From positions 1-64,000 of the forward strand of contig UQKW01000009.1 in assembly GCA_900541885.1 (NCBI GenBank): a stretch of DNA of 64,000 nucleotides, written 5' to 3'. Of the stretch, positions 17,030 to 26,750 are shown one piece after another. Under the pieces are notes generated by a model, which saw nothing but the letters and a program-made list of their open reading frames with translations, made no database searches and had not been told where the DNA came from. Each line of letters opens with the position of its first letter. Position 1 is the first letter of the stretch. Origin of the DNA: an uncultured Collinsella sp. (lineage in GTDB: Bacteria > Actinomycetota > Coriobacteriia > Coriobacteriales > Coriobacteriaceae). The translations under genes were made by a program, and so were the position numbers.

Positions 17030-17842
17030 TCAACGAGTATGTGGAGCAAATCCACAAGTTCGCACAGGTATGGGGCTGACGAGTCGGCCCTCGTCGTCCT
17101 CGCATGCTTGATTCTGACGCTCGACATCGTAGGAGCAGATGGTCACGAGGTCTTGCATACCGGTGGAAACAATAGGTGCATCCACGCCCGGGGTCAAGCC
17201 CTGCAACAAAACATCAGCAGCAGAAAGCAAAATTTCCGGACGCATGGAGCCCTCGTTGTCGGCATGGGTGTCGAGCATGAGCACCAAATGGTCCGGGCGC
17301 TCCCCCGCCGTGAGCTCATAGCCCACGAGCGTGTGATCCAAATCCAAGCGCTTGCTCTTTTTGCCGCGCGCGTAGTCGATGCCGTGGCCCGCGCGCAGCG
17401 TGTCGATCGCACGACGCACCTCGTCGGCGCTTACGGGCGCCTCGGGATCCAAGTGCAGGTCGATGCGATACGACAGGCGCGTGAGCTGCGCCGTCAACGC
17501 CGGCGTGCGCACGTCGATGTACGCCGCCTCGATGGGCGCCAGATCGGCCGGAGACGCCGCAGCCAGGCGCCCAAACGCCTCGTCGAGCGCCACGAACTCG
17601 GTCATAAACAGGTCATACCACTCGCAGGTCGACGACGTACCCACCGGCAGCGCCGAAGAGAAGCCCACGCGCATGTGCGGAGAGAAGCCCTGCGTGACGG
17701 CATAGGGAAGTCCCGCACGGCGCACGATGCGCTCAATGGTATGGATCACTTCGAGATGGCCCAGGTACTTAAGGCGATCGCGCTTGCCATAGCGAACACG
17801 AAGTCTAAAGAGCGAGGGGTTGTCAGTCAGGCGCTCACTCAT
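17030..17842 (-). CDS. TIGR03936/DUF2344 radical-SAM-associated protein
   Basis: A 270-residue protein of the DUF2344 family. It begins RLRVRYGKRDRLKYLGHLEV and contains PYAVTQGFSPHMRVGFSSAL, both characteristic. It lacks an iron-sulfur motif and always accompanies the TIGR03960 radical SAM protein, whose gene overlaps it by 4 bases upstream. The pair is usually next to RNase E/G and rplU; here rplU follows directly and no RNase G gene lies between. The biochemical role of the family is unknown to me. Confidence 0.9.
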   Translation of the reverse strand: MSERLTDNPSLFRLRVRYGKRDRLKYLGHLEVIHTIERIVRRAGLPYAVTQGFSPHMRVGFSSALPVGTSSTCEWYDLFMTEFVALDEAFGRLAAASPADLAPIEAAYIDVRTPALTAQLTRLSYRIDLHLDPEAPVSADEVRRAIDTLRAGHGIDYARGKKSKRLDLDHTLVGYELTAGERPDHLVLMLDTHADNEGSMRPEILLSAADVLLQGLTPGVDAPIVSTGMQDLVTICSYDVERQNQACEDDEGRLVSPIPVRTCGFAPHTR

Positions 17843-19716
17843 GCGCGATCACCCATCAATACATTCTTGGCGTGGAGCGTGGGGCAGATCCCGCAGCCGG
17901 TGCACGACGTGCGGGTACAGTCGGGAGTCGTGACGCCCTCGAGCGAGCGACGGTACTCGCGCTCGAGGAAGCCGCGCGTGCAGCCGGGGCTCACGTGCTC
18001 CCACGGCAGGCGCCAGTCCAACTCGTAGGGCAGGTGCACGAGCTCATTGAGGTCGATGCCGTTTTTGGCAGCAGCTTCCTTCCAGTTATCGAGCGAGAAA
18101 TGCTCTACCCAGGCGTCAAAGCGAGAGCCCGAGCGCCAAGCATCGATGATGACGGGCGTCATGTCACGACCGGCGCGGGAAAGCGCGGCCTCGATGAGCG
18201 AGGTCTCGGCATCGTGGTAATGCACGCGGACGGCACGGTTGCGAACGCTCGTGATAAGCAGCTTCTGGCGACGCTTGACGTCGTCGTAGTCGAGCTGCGG
18301 GCACCACTGGAACGGCGTGGCAGCCTTGGGGATAAAGACCGAAACCGAGATCGACACCGAAATCGAGCCGCGACGAGCCTTGGGCACCACGGAACGACCG
18401 AGCTCCAGCACGTGATCGGCCAGATTGGCGATGGCCACGATGTCCTCATCGCGCTCGCCGGGAAGGCCCATCATAAAGTAGAGCTTCATGCGGTTCCAGC
18501 CGGCCTCGAAGGCGGCCTTGGCCGCACGGTCCAGGTCCTCCTCGGTCACGTTCTTGTTAATGATGTCGCGCATGCGCTGGCTGCCGGCCTCGGGCGCGAA
18601 CGTCAGGCCGCCCTTCTTTTCGCCGGCAACCGACTCGGCCATATCCACGCCAAACGAATCCAGGCGCTGCGACGGAATAGACACGCGAATACCCGTATCC
18701 TCCAGGCGACGGTTGAGCCTGCCGAGCACGTCGCGAATGCAGGAGTGGTCGGTCGTGGAGAGCGAGGTCAGCGACACCTCGTCATAGCCGGTCTTTTCCA
18801 GACCCTGAATCACCGACGAGACGATTTGGTCGGCCGAGCGCTCGCGCACCGGACGATACGTCATGCCGGCCTGGCAAAAACGACAGCCGCGGGCGCAGCC
18901 GCGCAGGATCTCGATAGACAGGCGGTCGTGAACCAGCTGCGCATAGGGCACGCACGACTGCGACAGCGGATTCGTGGCGCCGAAATCCTCGACGACGCGC
19001 TTGTAGACCACGGTCGGCGCATCCTTGCCTTCACGCGGCACGGTGTAGCCATGCGGCGAGCAGGGCTCGTCGTGACGAACCTCATAGAGCGATGGCACGT
19101 AGTTGCCGGCAATGGATGCAAGCTGCTCGACAATCTGCGCGCGCGGGACTCCTTCGTCACGCAGGCGGCGATGCAGCTGGCAGGTCTCGAGCAGCGATTC
19201 CTCGCCCTCACCGATGAGGATGGCATCGAAGAAGGCCGCGTACGGCTCGGGGTTGTACACCGAGGGGCCGCCGGCGATGATGATGGGGTCGTCTTCACCT
19301 CGTTCGGCCGCTAACAGCGGAATGCCAGCGAGGTCGAGAGCCTCGAGGAAGTTCGTCACCGCCATCTCGTGCGGCACATGCAGGCCGACGATATCAAACG
19401 AAGCGACCGGCGCTGCACCCTCGAGCGACAGCAGCGGAATGCCCGCCTCGCGCATGGCGTCACCCATATCGGGCCACGGCACATAGCCGCGCTCGCAGGA
19501 GATGCCCTCGGCCTGGTTAAGGATGTTGTAGAGGATGGCGATGCCCTGGTTGGGCAGACCAACCTCGTACACATCCGGGTAGATCAGGCAGCAACGGTAG
19601 TCGGCATCGGCCTTGGAAAGCGTGCCCCACTCGTGATCGATATAGCGGCTCGGCTTCTCGACCTTGGCGAGCAACGGCTCAATTAAATGAAAACAATCTT
19701 GGTACGGAACGCGCAA
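17839..19716 (-). CDS. TIGR03960 family B12-binding radical SAM protein
   Basis: A 625-residue protein with an N-terminal B12-binding-like domain (residues about 30-190) and a radical SAM domain whose cluster motif is RGCARGCRFCQAGMTYRP near residues 273-290. The C-terminus ends in a cysteine cluster, CTRTSCTGCGICPTLHA, that may hold another Fe-S cluster. Length and architecture match the family. It is the first gene of the pair with DUF2344, and the 4-base overlap suggests translational coupling. Substrate unknown. Confidence 0.92.
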   Translation of the reverse strand: MRVPYQDCFHLIEPLLAKVEKPSRYIDHEWGTLSKADADYRCCLIYPDVYEVGLPNQGIAILYNILNQAEGISCERGYVPWPDMGDAMREAGIPLLSLEGAAPVASFDIVGLHVPHEMAVTNFLEALDLAGIPLLAAERGEDDPIIIAGGPSVYNPEPYAAFFDAILIGEGEESLLETCQLHRRLRDEGVPRAQIVEQLASIAGNYVPSLYEVRHDEPCSPHGYTVPREGKDAPTVVYKRVVEDFGATNPLSQSCVPYAQLVHDRLSIEILRGCARGCRFCQAGMTYRPVRERSADQIVSSVIQGLEKTGYDEVSLTSLSTTDHSCIRDVLGRLNRRLEDTGIRVSIPSQRLDSFGVDMAESVAGEKKGGLTFAPEAGSQRMRDIINKNVTEEDLDRAAKAAFEAGWNRMKLYFMMGLPGERDEDIVAIANLADHVLELGRSVVPKARRGSISVSISVSVFIPKAATPFQWCPQLDYDDVKRRQKLLITSVRNRAVRVHYHDAETSLIEAALSRAGRDMTPVIIDAWRSGSRFDAWVEHFSLDNWKEAAAKNGIDLNELVHLPYELDWRLPWEHVSPGCTRGFLEREYRRSLEGVTTPDCTRTSCTGCGICPTLHAKNVLMGDRA

Positions 19717-19726
19717 CGGAAAACCC

Positions 19727-20656
19727 CTAAGCAGCGAGATCTGATGCGTCCTGGTAGGACGCCATAGGACGGGTAGCGCCCGCGACCGTGGTCACAAGAT
19801 CGCGAACGCGGGAAAACGTGGCAGTGACCACCTCATTGGCACGGCTGTAGTCGACATCGCGCTCGTAGAGCGAAACGAGCGCACGGCCCATGCCATAGGT
19901 GCCCGCGGCAGCAGTGAGCGCCTTGACGGCAAACCCAATATGCGGCGTCTGCTTGACGAGCGCGCGGGTGACCGCGCGAATCACAAGACCGCCGGCAAGT
20001 ACGCCCGCGACCTCGTAGCCACGCTCGGGTTTAATGCCGCGTCCAAAGACGGCAGCGAGCTCAAAGAGCATGCCCACCTGCGCCAGCGCCATAACGGGAT
20101 AATCGGCGCCCGGCAAAAACACCAGTGCACCGGTCGCCATATTGGTGAGCGCGCACGAGGTGATGATACGGTTGGCCGCCGCGATGCGCATGAAGGCAAA
20201 GTTCGCCGCAAAAGCCGTTTCCTTGTCGGTGCGATCGAGAATCCAGCGGGCAAGCGTCTCGAGCAGATACGTCTTATCGATTGCCGCTACCACGCCGAGC
20301 ATGGGCGTGGACTCCTCGATAAACGGCACCTCCACAGCAGACTCGGCAAGCACGCACACGGGCGCGCCGGCGATCACGAGCTCCTGCACGGCACTCTCCA
20401 AGCGGTCGGAACCACACGAGAGCACCAGCACCACATCGGTATCGGTCTTTGGAGCAATTCGCTCCTCCCCCAGACGCTCGACGCGCACAATGCCCGAGGT
20501 CGTCTGCGGCACAAAGGCGTCACGCACCGTCTCGGCCAGAAAGCGCGAGGCGGACGAATCCAGATAGACCGAGACGCGCACCGGCGTATCGGAATCCTTC
20601 TTAACGGACGCGCCCATCTTAAAAGCGCGGGTCAGCTTATCTACGGGAATTTTCAT
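19727..20656 (-). CDS. Uncharacterised membrane-associated protein (DUF697-like)
   Basis: A 309-residue protein I do not recognise with certainty. Residues 1-130 have a Rossmann-like alternation (VRVSVYLD, TDVVLVLSCG, APVCVLAES). The later half has hydrophobic stretches (MATGALVFLPGADYPVMALA, AGVLAGGLVIRAVTRALV) that resemble the DUF697/EcsC-type membrane-associated domain. It lies 10 bases upstream of TIGR03960 and 18 bases after rodA on the same strand, so it is probably co-transcribed with the elongasome genes. No catalytic motif seen. Confidence 0.5.
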   Translation of the reverse strand: MKIPVDKLTRAFKMGASVKKDSDTPVRVSVYLDSSASRFLAETVRDAFVPQTTSGIVRVERLGEERIAPKTDTDVVLVLSCGSDRLESAVQELVIAGAPVCVLAESAVEVPFIEESTPMLGVVAAIDKTYLLETLARWILDRTDKETAFAANFAFMRIAAANRIITSCALTNMATGALVFLPGADYPVMALAQVGMLFELAAVFGRGIKPERGYEVAGVLAGGLVIRAVTRALVKQTPHIGFAVKALTAAAGTYGMGRALVSLYERDVDYSRANEVVTATFSRVRDLVTTVAGATRPMASYQDASDLAA

Positions 20657-20674
20657 AGCAAACCCCTCCAGCGG

Positions 20675-21901
20675 TTACGCGGCGCCCGAACGATGCCGCC
20701 ATATGGATTGTACGATACCCACCGTCAGCAGCTGAATCATCATCGAAGACGAACCGAAGCTAATAAACGGTAGCGGAATACCGGTAATCGGCATCATGCC
20801 GATGCACATGCCGATGTTTTCGAAAGTCTGGAACGCCCACATGCCAACGATGCCCACACACGAAAGACGCAAAAACAGCGACTCGCACTTAAAGGCGACG
20901 CGAATCGTCGAAAAGATCAGCAGCACGTAGAGGCACAGGAGCAAAAAGGAACCGCAAAAGCCAAAGGTCTCGGACAGGAAGGCGAAGACGAAGTCGGTGT
21001 GGAACTCAGGCAGAAAGCCGCCGGCCGACTGCGTCGCATGCCCCAGGCCCTTACCAAAGAAGCCGCCCGAGCCAACGGCGATAAGCGACTGCTGCAGGTT
21101 GTAGGCATCGTCCGAATCGGCATTATCGGGGTCGATAAAGACCGTCAGACGGTTCATCTGATACTGCTTGATGAGCACATCGTGGCCGAGCAACGAATCA
21201 AAGACCGAATCAAGCGCCAGGACGAGGGCCACCAGGCCCACGAGCAGGGCCAGGGTCGACAGCACCCATTCGCGGCGTGCACCGCTCATGCAGATGACGA
21301 TGGCGCCCGAAACCAGCACGACCAGGCCCGAGCCCAGGTCACCCATGGCAACGACGGCCAAAAACGGAATGGACAGCATGCCGCAGAGCTTGACGTAGTC
21401 GCGAACGGTATCGATGCGACCGTTATACTGCGAACCAAGCGTAGCAATAAAGAAGATGGTGATGAGCTTGGCAAGCTCAACCGGCTGGAACGTCAAGCCG
21501 ATACCGGGAATCTTGATCCAGCCCGTCATGCCCAGACCGCCCGTATAGGACAGACCCGGAATCTTGGGCGAGAAGATCACGATCAGGTCGATGACGAGCA
21601 ACGCCGTCGAGAAATTGGAAATACCGCGCAGGTCGGTACGCCAGACCAGCACCGCCAGCACCGCCCCGATGCCAATTCCCAGAAGATGGCGCGAGAACGA
21701 AGCATCGGCCTTAAACTGCGAAGCCGACCAGATAATGATGGCACCGTAGGCGACGAGCGCCACAGTAGCCATGAGCACACCGATATGCACCTTTTGGCGA
21801 AACGTGCCGCGCGAGGCCGAAAGTTGCTTGTTGACGCGGTCCAGGCTGCTGCGAGAGCCGGTCTTGGTTGAACGGAACAGATCCGCCGGAGAAAAATCCA
21901 T
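20675..21901 (-). CDS. rodA: Rod-shape SEDS glycosyltransferase RodA
   Basis: A 408-residue SEDS-family peptidoglycan polymerase with about ten membrane helices and the family signature near the end (MMPITGIPLPFISFGSSSM). An N-terminal cytoplasmic segment of about 40 residues precedes helix 1. It directly follows the class B PBP gene (9-base gap), its obligate partner in lateral wall synthesis. Context next to mreBCD favours RodA over FtsW. Confidence 0.93.
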   Translation of the reverse strand: MDFSPADLFRSTKTGSRSSLDRVNKQLSASRGTFRQKVHIGVLMATVALVAYGAIIIWSASQFKADASFSRHLLGIGIGAVLAVLVWRTDLRGISNFSTALLVIDLIVIFSPKIPGLSYTGGLGMTGWIKIPGIGLTFQPVELAKLITIFFIATLGSQYNGRIDTVRDYVKLCGMLSIPFLAVVAMGDLGSGLVVLVSGAIVICMSGARREWVLSTLALLVGLVALVLALDSVFDSLLGHDVLIKQYQMNRLTVFIDPDNADSDDAYNLQQSLIAVGSGGFFGKGLGHATQSAGGFLPEFHTDFVFAFLSETFGFCGSFLLLCLYVLLIFSTIRVAFKCESLFLRLSCVGIVGMWAFQTFENIGMCIGMMPITGIPLPFISFGSSSMMIQLLTVGIVQSIWRHRSGAA

Positions 21902-21910
21902 CGCAACCTC

Positions 21911-23980
21911 CTATCGAACCGAAGAATCGCCCGAGGCCGAAGAGGTATCGGGCTCGTCATAAATCACGCCGAGCACGTCGCGCACGACATGCATCGCGGT
22001 ATCTGAGCCACCGCCGCCCTGCTCCAGGACGGTAGCGATGACATACTTGGGATCATCGGCCGGTGCATAGGCGCAGAACCACGCGTATTCGTCCTCGCCA
22101 CTTTTCTCGCCCGTGCCCGACTTGCCGTATACCTGCGGCGTCAGGGTGCCAAAGTGCGCCGCCAGGGACGTCGATGCCGTGTAAATCACGTCGTGCATGC
22201 CGTTGCGAACAAGAGCCAAATCCGAATCGCTGTTGATCTTGGCCTCCAGGCGCTTCTTCTTGCCCTTGCCATTGTACTTATAGGCATCGCCGTCGCCATC
22301 GCGCGACACGGCAGACAAAAATACGTGAGGCACGTACTGTTTGCCGCCGTTGGCAAGACCCATATAGGCGCACGCCATCTGCAGGGGCGTCACCAGGATG
22401 TCACCCTGACCGATGGCAATGTTGGTCATATCGCCGGCATTCCACTTGCGGTCCTCGGCAGATGCGTCGGTGAAGTACGACTCTTTCCACTCGGCATCGG
22501 GAATACGGCCCGCGCCCTCACTCGGCAGATCGATACCGCAGGTCTTGCCTAGACCCCAGCGACGAAAGACCTCCTGCAGGCCCTCGGGATGTTGCTCGTC
22601 ATAAAAGAACGCCTTGCCCATGTCGTAGAAGACGGGGTCGCACGAGTTGGCGATACCCGACTGCAGCGTCATGGTGCCGTGGCCAGACGTCAGCCAGCAG
22701 CGCTTGCCCCAAGCCTTGCCCAGGCCCGTCCAATAGCCCGTGCAGTTGGTTGTCTGCGTTGAAGCGTAGGTTCCAAACTCAAGACCGGCCAGCGCCGAGA
22801 GCGGCTTGATGGTCGAGGCCGACATGTACTGTCCGCTAATGGCGCGGTTGAGCAGCGGGTGCGAACCCTTGTCATCATTGAGCTCGGTCCACACGTCATT
22901 TGAGACGCCGCCGATAAAGACGGACGGATCGAACTTGGGCTCGCTCGCCATGCCCAGGATCTCGCCATTGTTGGGATCGAGACACACCACGGCGCCGTTA
23001 CCGGCATTGCTGTAGCCAGTGGTCTTGGCAAGCTCGATAGCGCTCGCCAGTGCCGCCTCACAGGCCTGTTGGATCTTAAGGTCGAGCGTGAGCTTAATGT
23101 CAGAGCCGGCCTTTGCGGGTACGGCGCCGGCCTGACCGGTCACATTGCCCGAGGCATCGACCTTGACGGTCTGCTCGCCACGAATACCCTGCAGCAGGTT
23201 TTCGTAGTAGCTCTCAACACCCGCCTGGCCCACGATATCGCCCGACTGGTACGTAATCTTGCCAGCAGAAGCATTATCATCGCCAGAGGTTTTCTTATTC
23301 TGGGCCTCGAGCTGCTCGGAGGTAATGGTGCCGGTATAGCCCAAGATATGGCATGCCGTCTCACCGTATGGATACTGGCGCTCGGTACGCTCGGCAATCT
23401 TGACGCCCGGGAACTCGCCGGCGTGTTCCTTGATATAGGCAACCGTGGAGCGACGGACGTCCGTCGCGATGGTATGCAGGCTCTGAGCGCCCTCTGTATT
23501 GTCCTGAATATTGCGAAGGACCGCCACATAAGGCATTCCAAGCACGTTGGCAAGATGGCGAACCAGAACCTCATCCTCGGCAAGGTCGCGGTAGGCCACG
23601 ACAGCAAGTGAGGGACGGTTCTGGACAAGCGCCACGCCATTGCGGTCGAGGATGCGGCCGCGTACAGCGGGAGTGGTAACGGTGCGAGTCTGATTGCTAT
23701 TAGCCTGCTTCTCGTAATAGTCCGACGAGACCATCTGCATGCCCCACAGCTTGACGGCGAGCGCCGCAAACATCGCGCCCACACCCGTGGTGAGGATGGA
23801 AAAGCGGCCCTTAAAGGCGGTCGCCGCGGTATTGCCCTCGCCCTCGGTGGCGCGTGGGGCCGTTCCATGCTGCGTATCGTAGGTAAAACGGGAATCGCCA
23901 CGACGCATGATGACCAGCGCGACCACGATGGCCACAACCAGCACGATACCAGCGATAATAACCGTCAACTGGGAAGACAT
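21911..23980 (-). CDS. mrdA: Class B penicillin-binding protein 2
   Basis: A 689-residue elongation transpeptidase. It has an N-terminal membrane anchor at 5-25, a second hydrophobic stretch near 60-80, the PBP dimerisation domain (GRILDRNGVALVQNRPSLAV) and the transpeptidase domain with SxxK in SASTIKPLSA and KSGTG near residue 620. Between the two hydrophobic stretches is a charged 30-residue loop. It crosslinks glycan made by RodA, encoded immediately downstream; mreBCD lie upstream in the same operon. Confidence 0.93.
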   Translation of the reverse strand: MSSQLTVIIAGIVLVVAIVVALVIMRRGDSRFTYDTQHGTAPRATEGEGNTAATAFKGRFSILTTGVGAMFAALAVKLWGMQMVSSDYYEKQANSNQTRTVTTPAVRGRILDRNGVALVQNRPSLAVVAYRDLAEDEVLVRHLANVLGMPYVAVLRNIQDNTEGAQSLHTIATDVRRSTVAYIKEHAGEFPGVKIAERTERQYPYGETACHILGYTGTITSEQLEAQNKKTSGDDNASAGKITYQSGDIVGQAGVESYYENLLQGIRGEQTVKVDASGNVTGQAGAVPAKAGSDIKLTLDLKIQQACEAALASAIELAKTTGYSNAGNGAVVCLDPNNGEILGMASEPKFDPSVFIGGVSNDVWTELNDDKGSHPLLNRAISGQYMSASTIKPLSALAGLEFGTYASTQTTNCTGYWTGLGKAWGKRCWLTSGHGTMTLQSGIANSCDPVFYDMGKAFFYDEQHPEGLQEVFRRWGLGKTCGIDLPSEGAGRIPDAEWKESYFTDASAEDRKWNAGDMTNIAIGQGDILVTPLQMACAYMGLANGGKQYVPHVFLSAVSRDGDGDAYKYNGKGKKKRLEAKINSDSDLALVRNGMHDVIYTASTSLAAHFGTLTPQVYGKSGTGEKSGEDEYAWFCAYAPADDPKYVIATVLEQGGGGSDTAMHVVRDVLGVIYDEPDTSSASGDSSVR

Positions 23981-23993
23981 CTACGGGCCTCCC

Positions 23994-24566
23994 CTATTTG
24001 AGCTTGCGGGTCTTGGGCTTAAAGCGCATACCCGTCTGGCGTCCGCCACGTGCGGAGAATCCATAGCCGGACTGCGGCACGACGCCGGACATCAAAAACG
24101 GAATGGCAACCAGACCCGTCAGGATCGAGGACGGCAGCGCATGGCCGAAGATCGCCACGACAAAGCTCGTCTCCAAACCCATAAACAGCAAGATGATGCT
24201 GTAAATCACATTAATGACGAGCGCAAAGGCGCCCACAGTGACGCCGCGCGCACTCGGGGTACCGCCCGTCTGACCGACGGCGCTGTGCACCAGGGCAAAA
24301 GAACCCACGGTCAGCAGGAGCGACATAACGCCCACCGGCACGGCAGCGGACAGGTCATAGAACAAGCCGCTGCAAAAACCGCACACGACGGCACGGGTCG
24401 GGTCGCCCGAGAACACGCTTAGGCACACCAGGATAATCATGAAGTTGACGCGACCGCCCGCAATGGAGATCTGCGGTGCCAGGCCTGCCTGCAGCAGCAC
24501 GCACACGATGGCGGCGATTACAAACGTGCGGGAGCTCATCCCCTGCTCGTGTAGATCCATGGACAT
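23994..24566 (-). CDS. mreD: Rod shape-determining protein MreD
   Basis: A 190-residue protein with about five membrane helices and a basic tail (GGRQTGMRFKPKTRKLK). Weakly conserved in sequence; identity rests on size, topology, FSGDPTRAVVCGFCSGLFYD and its place between mreC and mrdA. The start could also be ATG 24539. Confidence 0.88.
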   Translation of the reverse strand: MSMDLHEQGMSSRTFVIAAIVCVLLQAGLAPQISIAGGRVNFMIILVCLSVFSGDPTRAVVCGFCSGLFYDLSAAVPVGVMSLLLTVGSFALVHSAVGQTGGTPSARGVTVGAFALVINVIYSIILLFMGLETSFVVAIFGHALPSSILTGLVAIPFLMSGVVPQSGYGFSARGGRQTGMRFKPKTRKLK

Positions 24567-24571
24567 GCCCC

Positions 24572-25570
24572 CTATTCGCTCGAGCCGGAATCGGTCGTCT
24601 CGGACGTGTCGGAACTGTCATCCGAGCTCTCGTCCTTCGTCTTGGTCGCAGCATCGCGCGACGTTCCCTGCGGCGTGCTGTTGGCCGTGCTCACGTCCTC
24701 ATCCGAGGCCGACTGTTCGTCGGTCAGCGAGGTGATGACCAGCACTTCCTCGTTGTTCTCGGCCGTGGTCTGAGCGCGCACCACAATGGTGTAGTACACG
24801 TCGTTTGCCGATTTCTCAACCGACGAGACGGTGCCAAGCGGAAGGCCCTTGGGGAACACGCCACCGATGCCAGAGGTCACGATGATATCGCCAACCTTAA
24901 CATCGGAGTCGACGCTCACGTACTCAAGACGCAGCGTGCCGTCAGCCTGACCCTGCAGCATACCCTGGGCGCGCGTGTCCTGCACCATGGCGGACACGCC
25001 CGAGTTCTCGTCGCCAATCAGGCGCACGGTAGAGGTCTTGGCCGATACCTCGATAATCTGGCCGATAACACCGGCAGAACTCGTCACGGGCATGTTGATG
25101 GTAAGGCCGTCGGCAGAGCCCTTGTCGATGGTAACGGTCGAGGTCCAGGCATCGCCGGAGGCACCAACGATACGAGCTGCGGTCGATTTGAGGTTGTAGG
25201 TCGATTGCAGCCCGACCAGGCCCTCCAGGCGCTCGGCAGTCTTTTGAGCCTCAGAAAGCTCGGCGACCTTAGAGGTCAGCTCCTCATTTTGCTTCTTGAG
25301 CTCGTCGAGCGTGTCCTGCGACGCCGTTAGGTTAGAGAACACGTTGCCAATCGCATTGAAGGGAGCCGCCACAGCCGAGCCCACAAAGCGCACCGGAGAG
25401 GTAATCGTCGTTACGCCCGAACGCACGGCATGAATCGGCCCTGCCTCGCCCTCGCGGATGTAAAACGTGAGCAGCAACACCGAAATCAGGCTGAAAACAA
25501 TCAACGGGCGCATACCCGTTGATTGTCGCTTGGTATTCAGATTTGTGGAGAAACCCGAAGATCGTGCCAA
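24572..25570 (-). CDS. mreC: Rod shape-determining protein MreC
   Basis: A 332-residue protein with an N-terminal membrane helix (PLIVFSLISVLLLTFYI), a coiled coil at about 85-120 (DELKKQNEELTSKVAELSEA) and the beta-rich MreC core to about 275. A low-complexity Ser/Asp/Thr tail of about 50 residues is unusual for the family and probably disordered outside the membrane. It is the scaffold linking MreB to PBP2-RodA. Confidence 0.93.
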   Translation of the reverse strand: MARSSGFSTNLNTKRQSTGMRPLIVFSLISVLLLTFYIREGEAGPIHAVRSGVTTITSPVRFVGSAVAAPFNAIGNVFSNLTASQDTLDELKKQNEELTSKVAELSEAQKTAERLEGLVGLQSTYNLKSTAARIVGASGDAWTSTVTIDKGSADGLTINMPVTSSAGVIGQIIEVSAKTSTVRLIGDENSGVSAMVQDTRAQGMLQGQADGTLRLEYVSVDSDVKVGDIIVTSGIGGVFPKGLPLGTVSSVEKSANDVYYTIVVRAQTTAENNEEVLVITSLTDEQSASDEDVSTANSTPQGTSRDAATKTKDESSDDSSDTSETTDSGSSE

Positions 25571-25591
25571 ATGGAATCCACCTTTTGGAAA

Positions 25592-26635
25592 TTAAGCATT
25601 GGTCTGGACGAAGCCGCCATCAAACGCATTGGCCTCGAGCACGCGGGCACAGCCGTTAACGACGTTATCGAGCGCCGTGGGGCTGACGTTGACCGAAACA
25701 CCGGTCTCATCGCGCAGGCGCACGTCGAGACCGCGCAGCAGCGCGCCGCCACCAGTCAGCAAAATGCCGTAGTACATAAGGTCCGAGGCAAGATCGGGAG
25801 GCGTAGCGTCGAGTGCGTCCTTGACGGCCTTGGCCATCTCGTCGAGCGGCTTGTTGAGCGCGCGACGAATCTCCTCGCTCTCGATGCGCACGGTCTTGGG
25901 CAGACCGGTGATCACGTCGCGGCCGTTGACCTCGACGTCGAGCTCGTCCTTGAGCGGCACGGCGGAACCGACCTTGATCTTGATGTCCTCTGCCGTACGC
26001 TCGCCGATGGCAAGGTTGTAGGCATCGCGAACGTGCGTGAGGATGGCCTGATCGAACTCGTCGCCGGCAATACGGATGGACTGCGAGACGACGATGCCGC
26101 CCATAGCGATAACGGCAACCTCGGTGGTACCGCCACCGATGTCGATGACCATGGAGCCGGTGGGCTCCTCGACAGGCAGGTCGGCGCCGATAGCAGCAGC
26201 CATGGGCTCCTCGATCAGGTAGGCCTGGCGAGCGCCGGCCTGGATCGTAGCCTCAAAGACGGCACGCTTCTCGACCGACGTGACGCCGGAGGGAACGCAA
26301 ACGACAACGCGCGGACGCGGGGTCCACGGATAGCGCTTCTCGGAAGCCTTGTCGATAAAGTAGCGAAGCATGGCCTCGGTAACATCGAAGTCGGCGATGA
26401 CGCCGTCCTTCAGGGGACGAACGGCCACGATGTTGCCGGGCGTACGGCCGAGCATGCGCTTTGCCTCGATACCGACCGCCAGGATGCGCTCGTCGTTCTT
26501 GTCGATGGCGACAACAGAGGGCTCGCGAATGACAATGCCCTTGCCGCGCACGGAGACAAGCGTATTTGCGGTGCCGAGGTCGATGGCAAGATCGCCCGCA
26601 TAGCTACCGAAGAACATATCCATCAAAGAAAACAA
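25592..26635 (-). CDS. mreB: Rod shape-determining actin homologue MreB
   Basis: A 347-residue bacterial actin. It has phosphate-1 DLGTANTLVSVRG, phosphate-2 VIDIGGGTTEVAVIAMGG, and the adenosine site ILLTGGGALLRGLDVRL. It leads mreB-mreC-mreD-mrdA-rodA on the minus strand. Confidence 0.96.
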   Translation of the reverse strand: MFSLMDMFFGSYAGDLAIDLGTANTLVSVRGKGIVIREPSVVAIDKNDERILAVGIEAKRMLGRTPGNIVAVRPLKDGVIADFDVTEAMLRYFIDKASEKRYPWTPRPRVVVCVPSGVTSVEKRAVFEATIQAGARQAYLIEEPMAAAIGADLPVEEPTGSMVIDIGGGTTEVAVIAMGGIVVSQSIRIAGDEFDQAILTHVRDAYNLAIGERTAEDIKIKVGSAVPLKDELDVEVNGRDVITGLPKTVRIESEEIRRALNKPLDEMAKAVKDALDATPPDLASDLMYYGILLTGGGALLRGLDVRLRDETGVSVNVSPTALDNVVNGCARVLEANAFDGGFVQTNA

Positions 26636-26696
26636 CGCAACTCCTGATGTGTTGGATGATTGCTGGAAAACTACTAGCTCATGATACTAGCGCAAG

Positions 26697-26736
26697 CCCG
26701 GCACCTCACTTGCGGTGAAGCGCCGGGCAAAGCTAA
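26697..26736 (-). terminator. Hairpin between the TPR gene and mreB
   Basis: GCCCGGC arms enclose a second inner stem (acctca / tgaagc region), 15 bases after the TPR stop on the minus strand. There is no clear T run, so termination is only probable. Confidence 0.45.
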
Positions 26737-26750
26737 ATCCCATAAGGTCA

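Noticed and set aside
17872..19314. 480-codon plus-strand frame
   Set aside because: Shadow of the TIGR03960 gene on the opposite strand.
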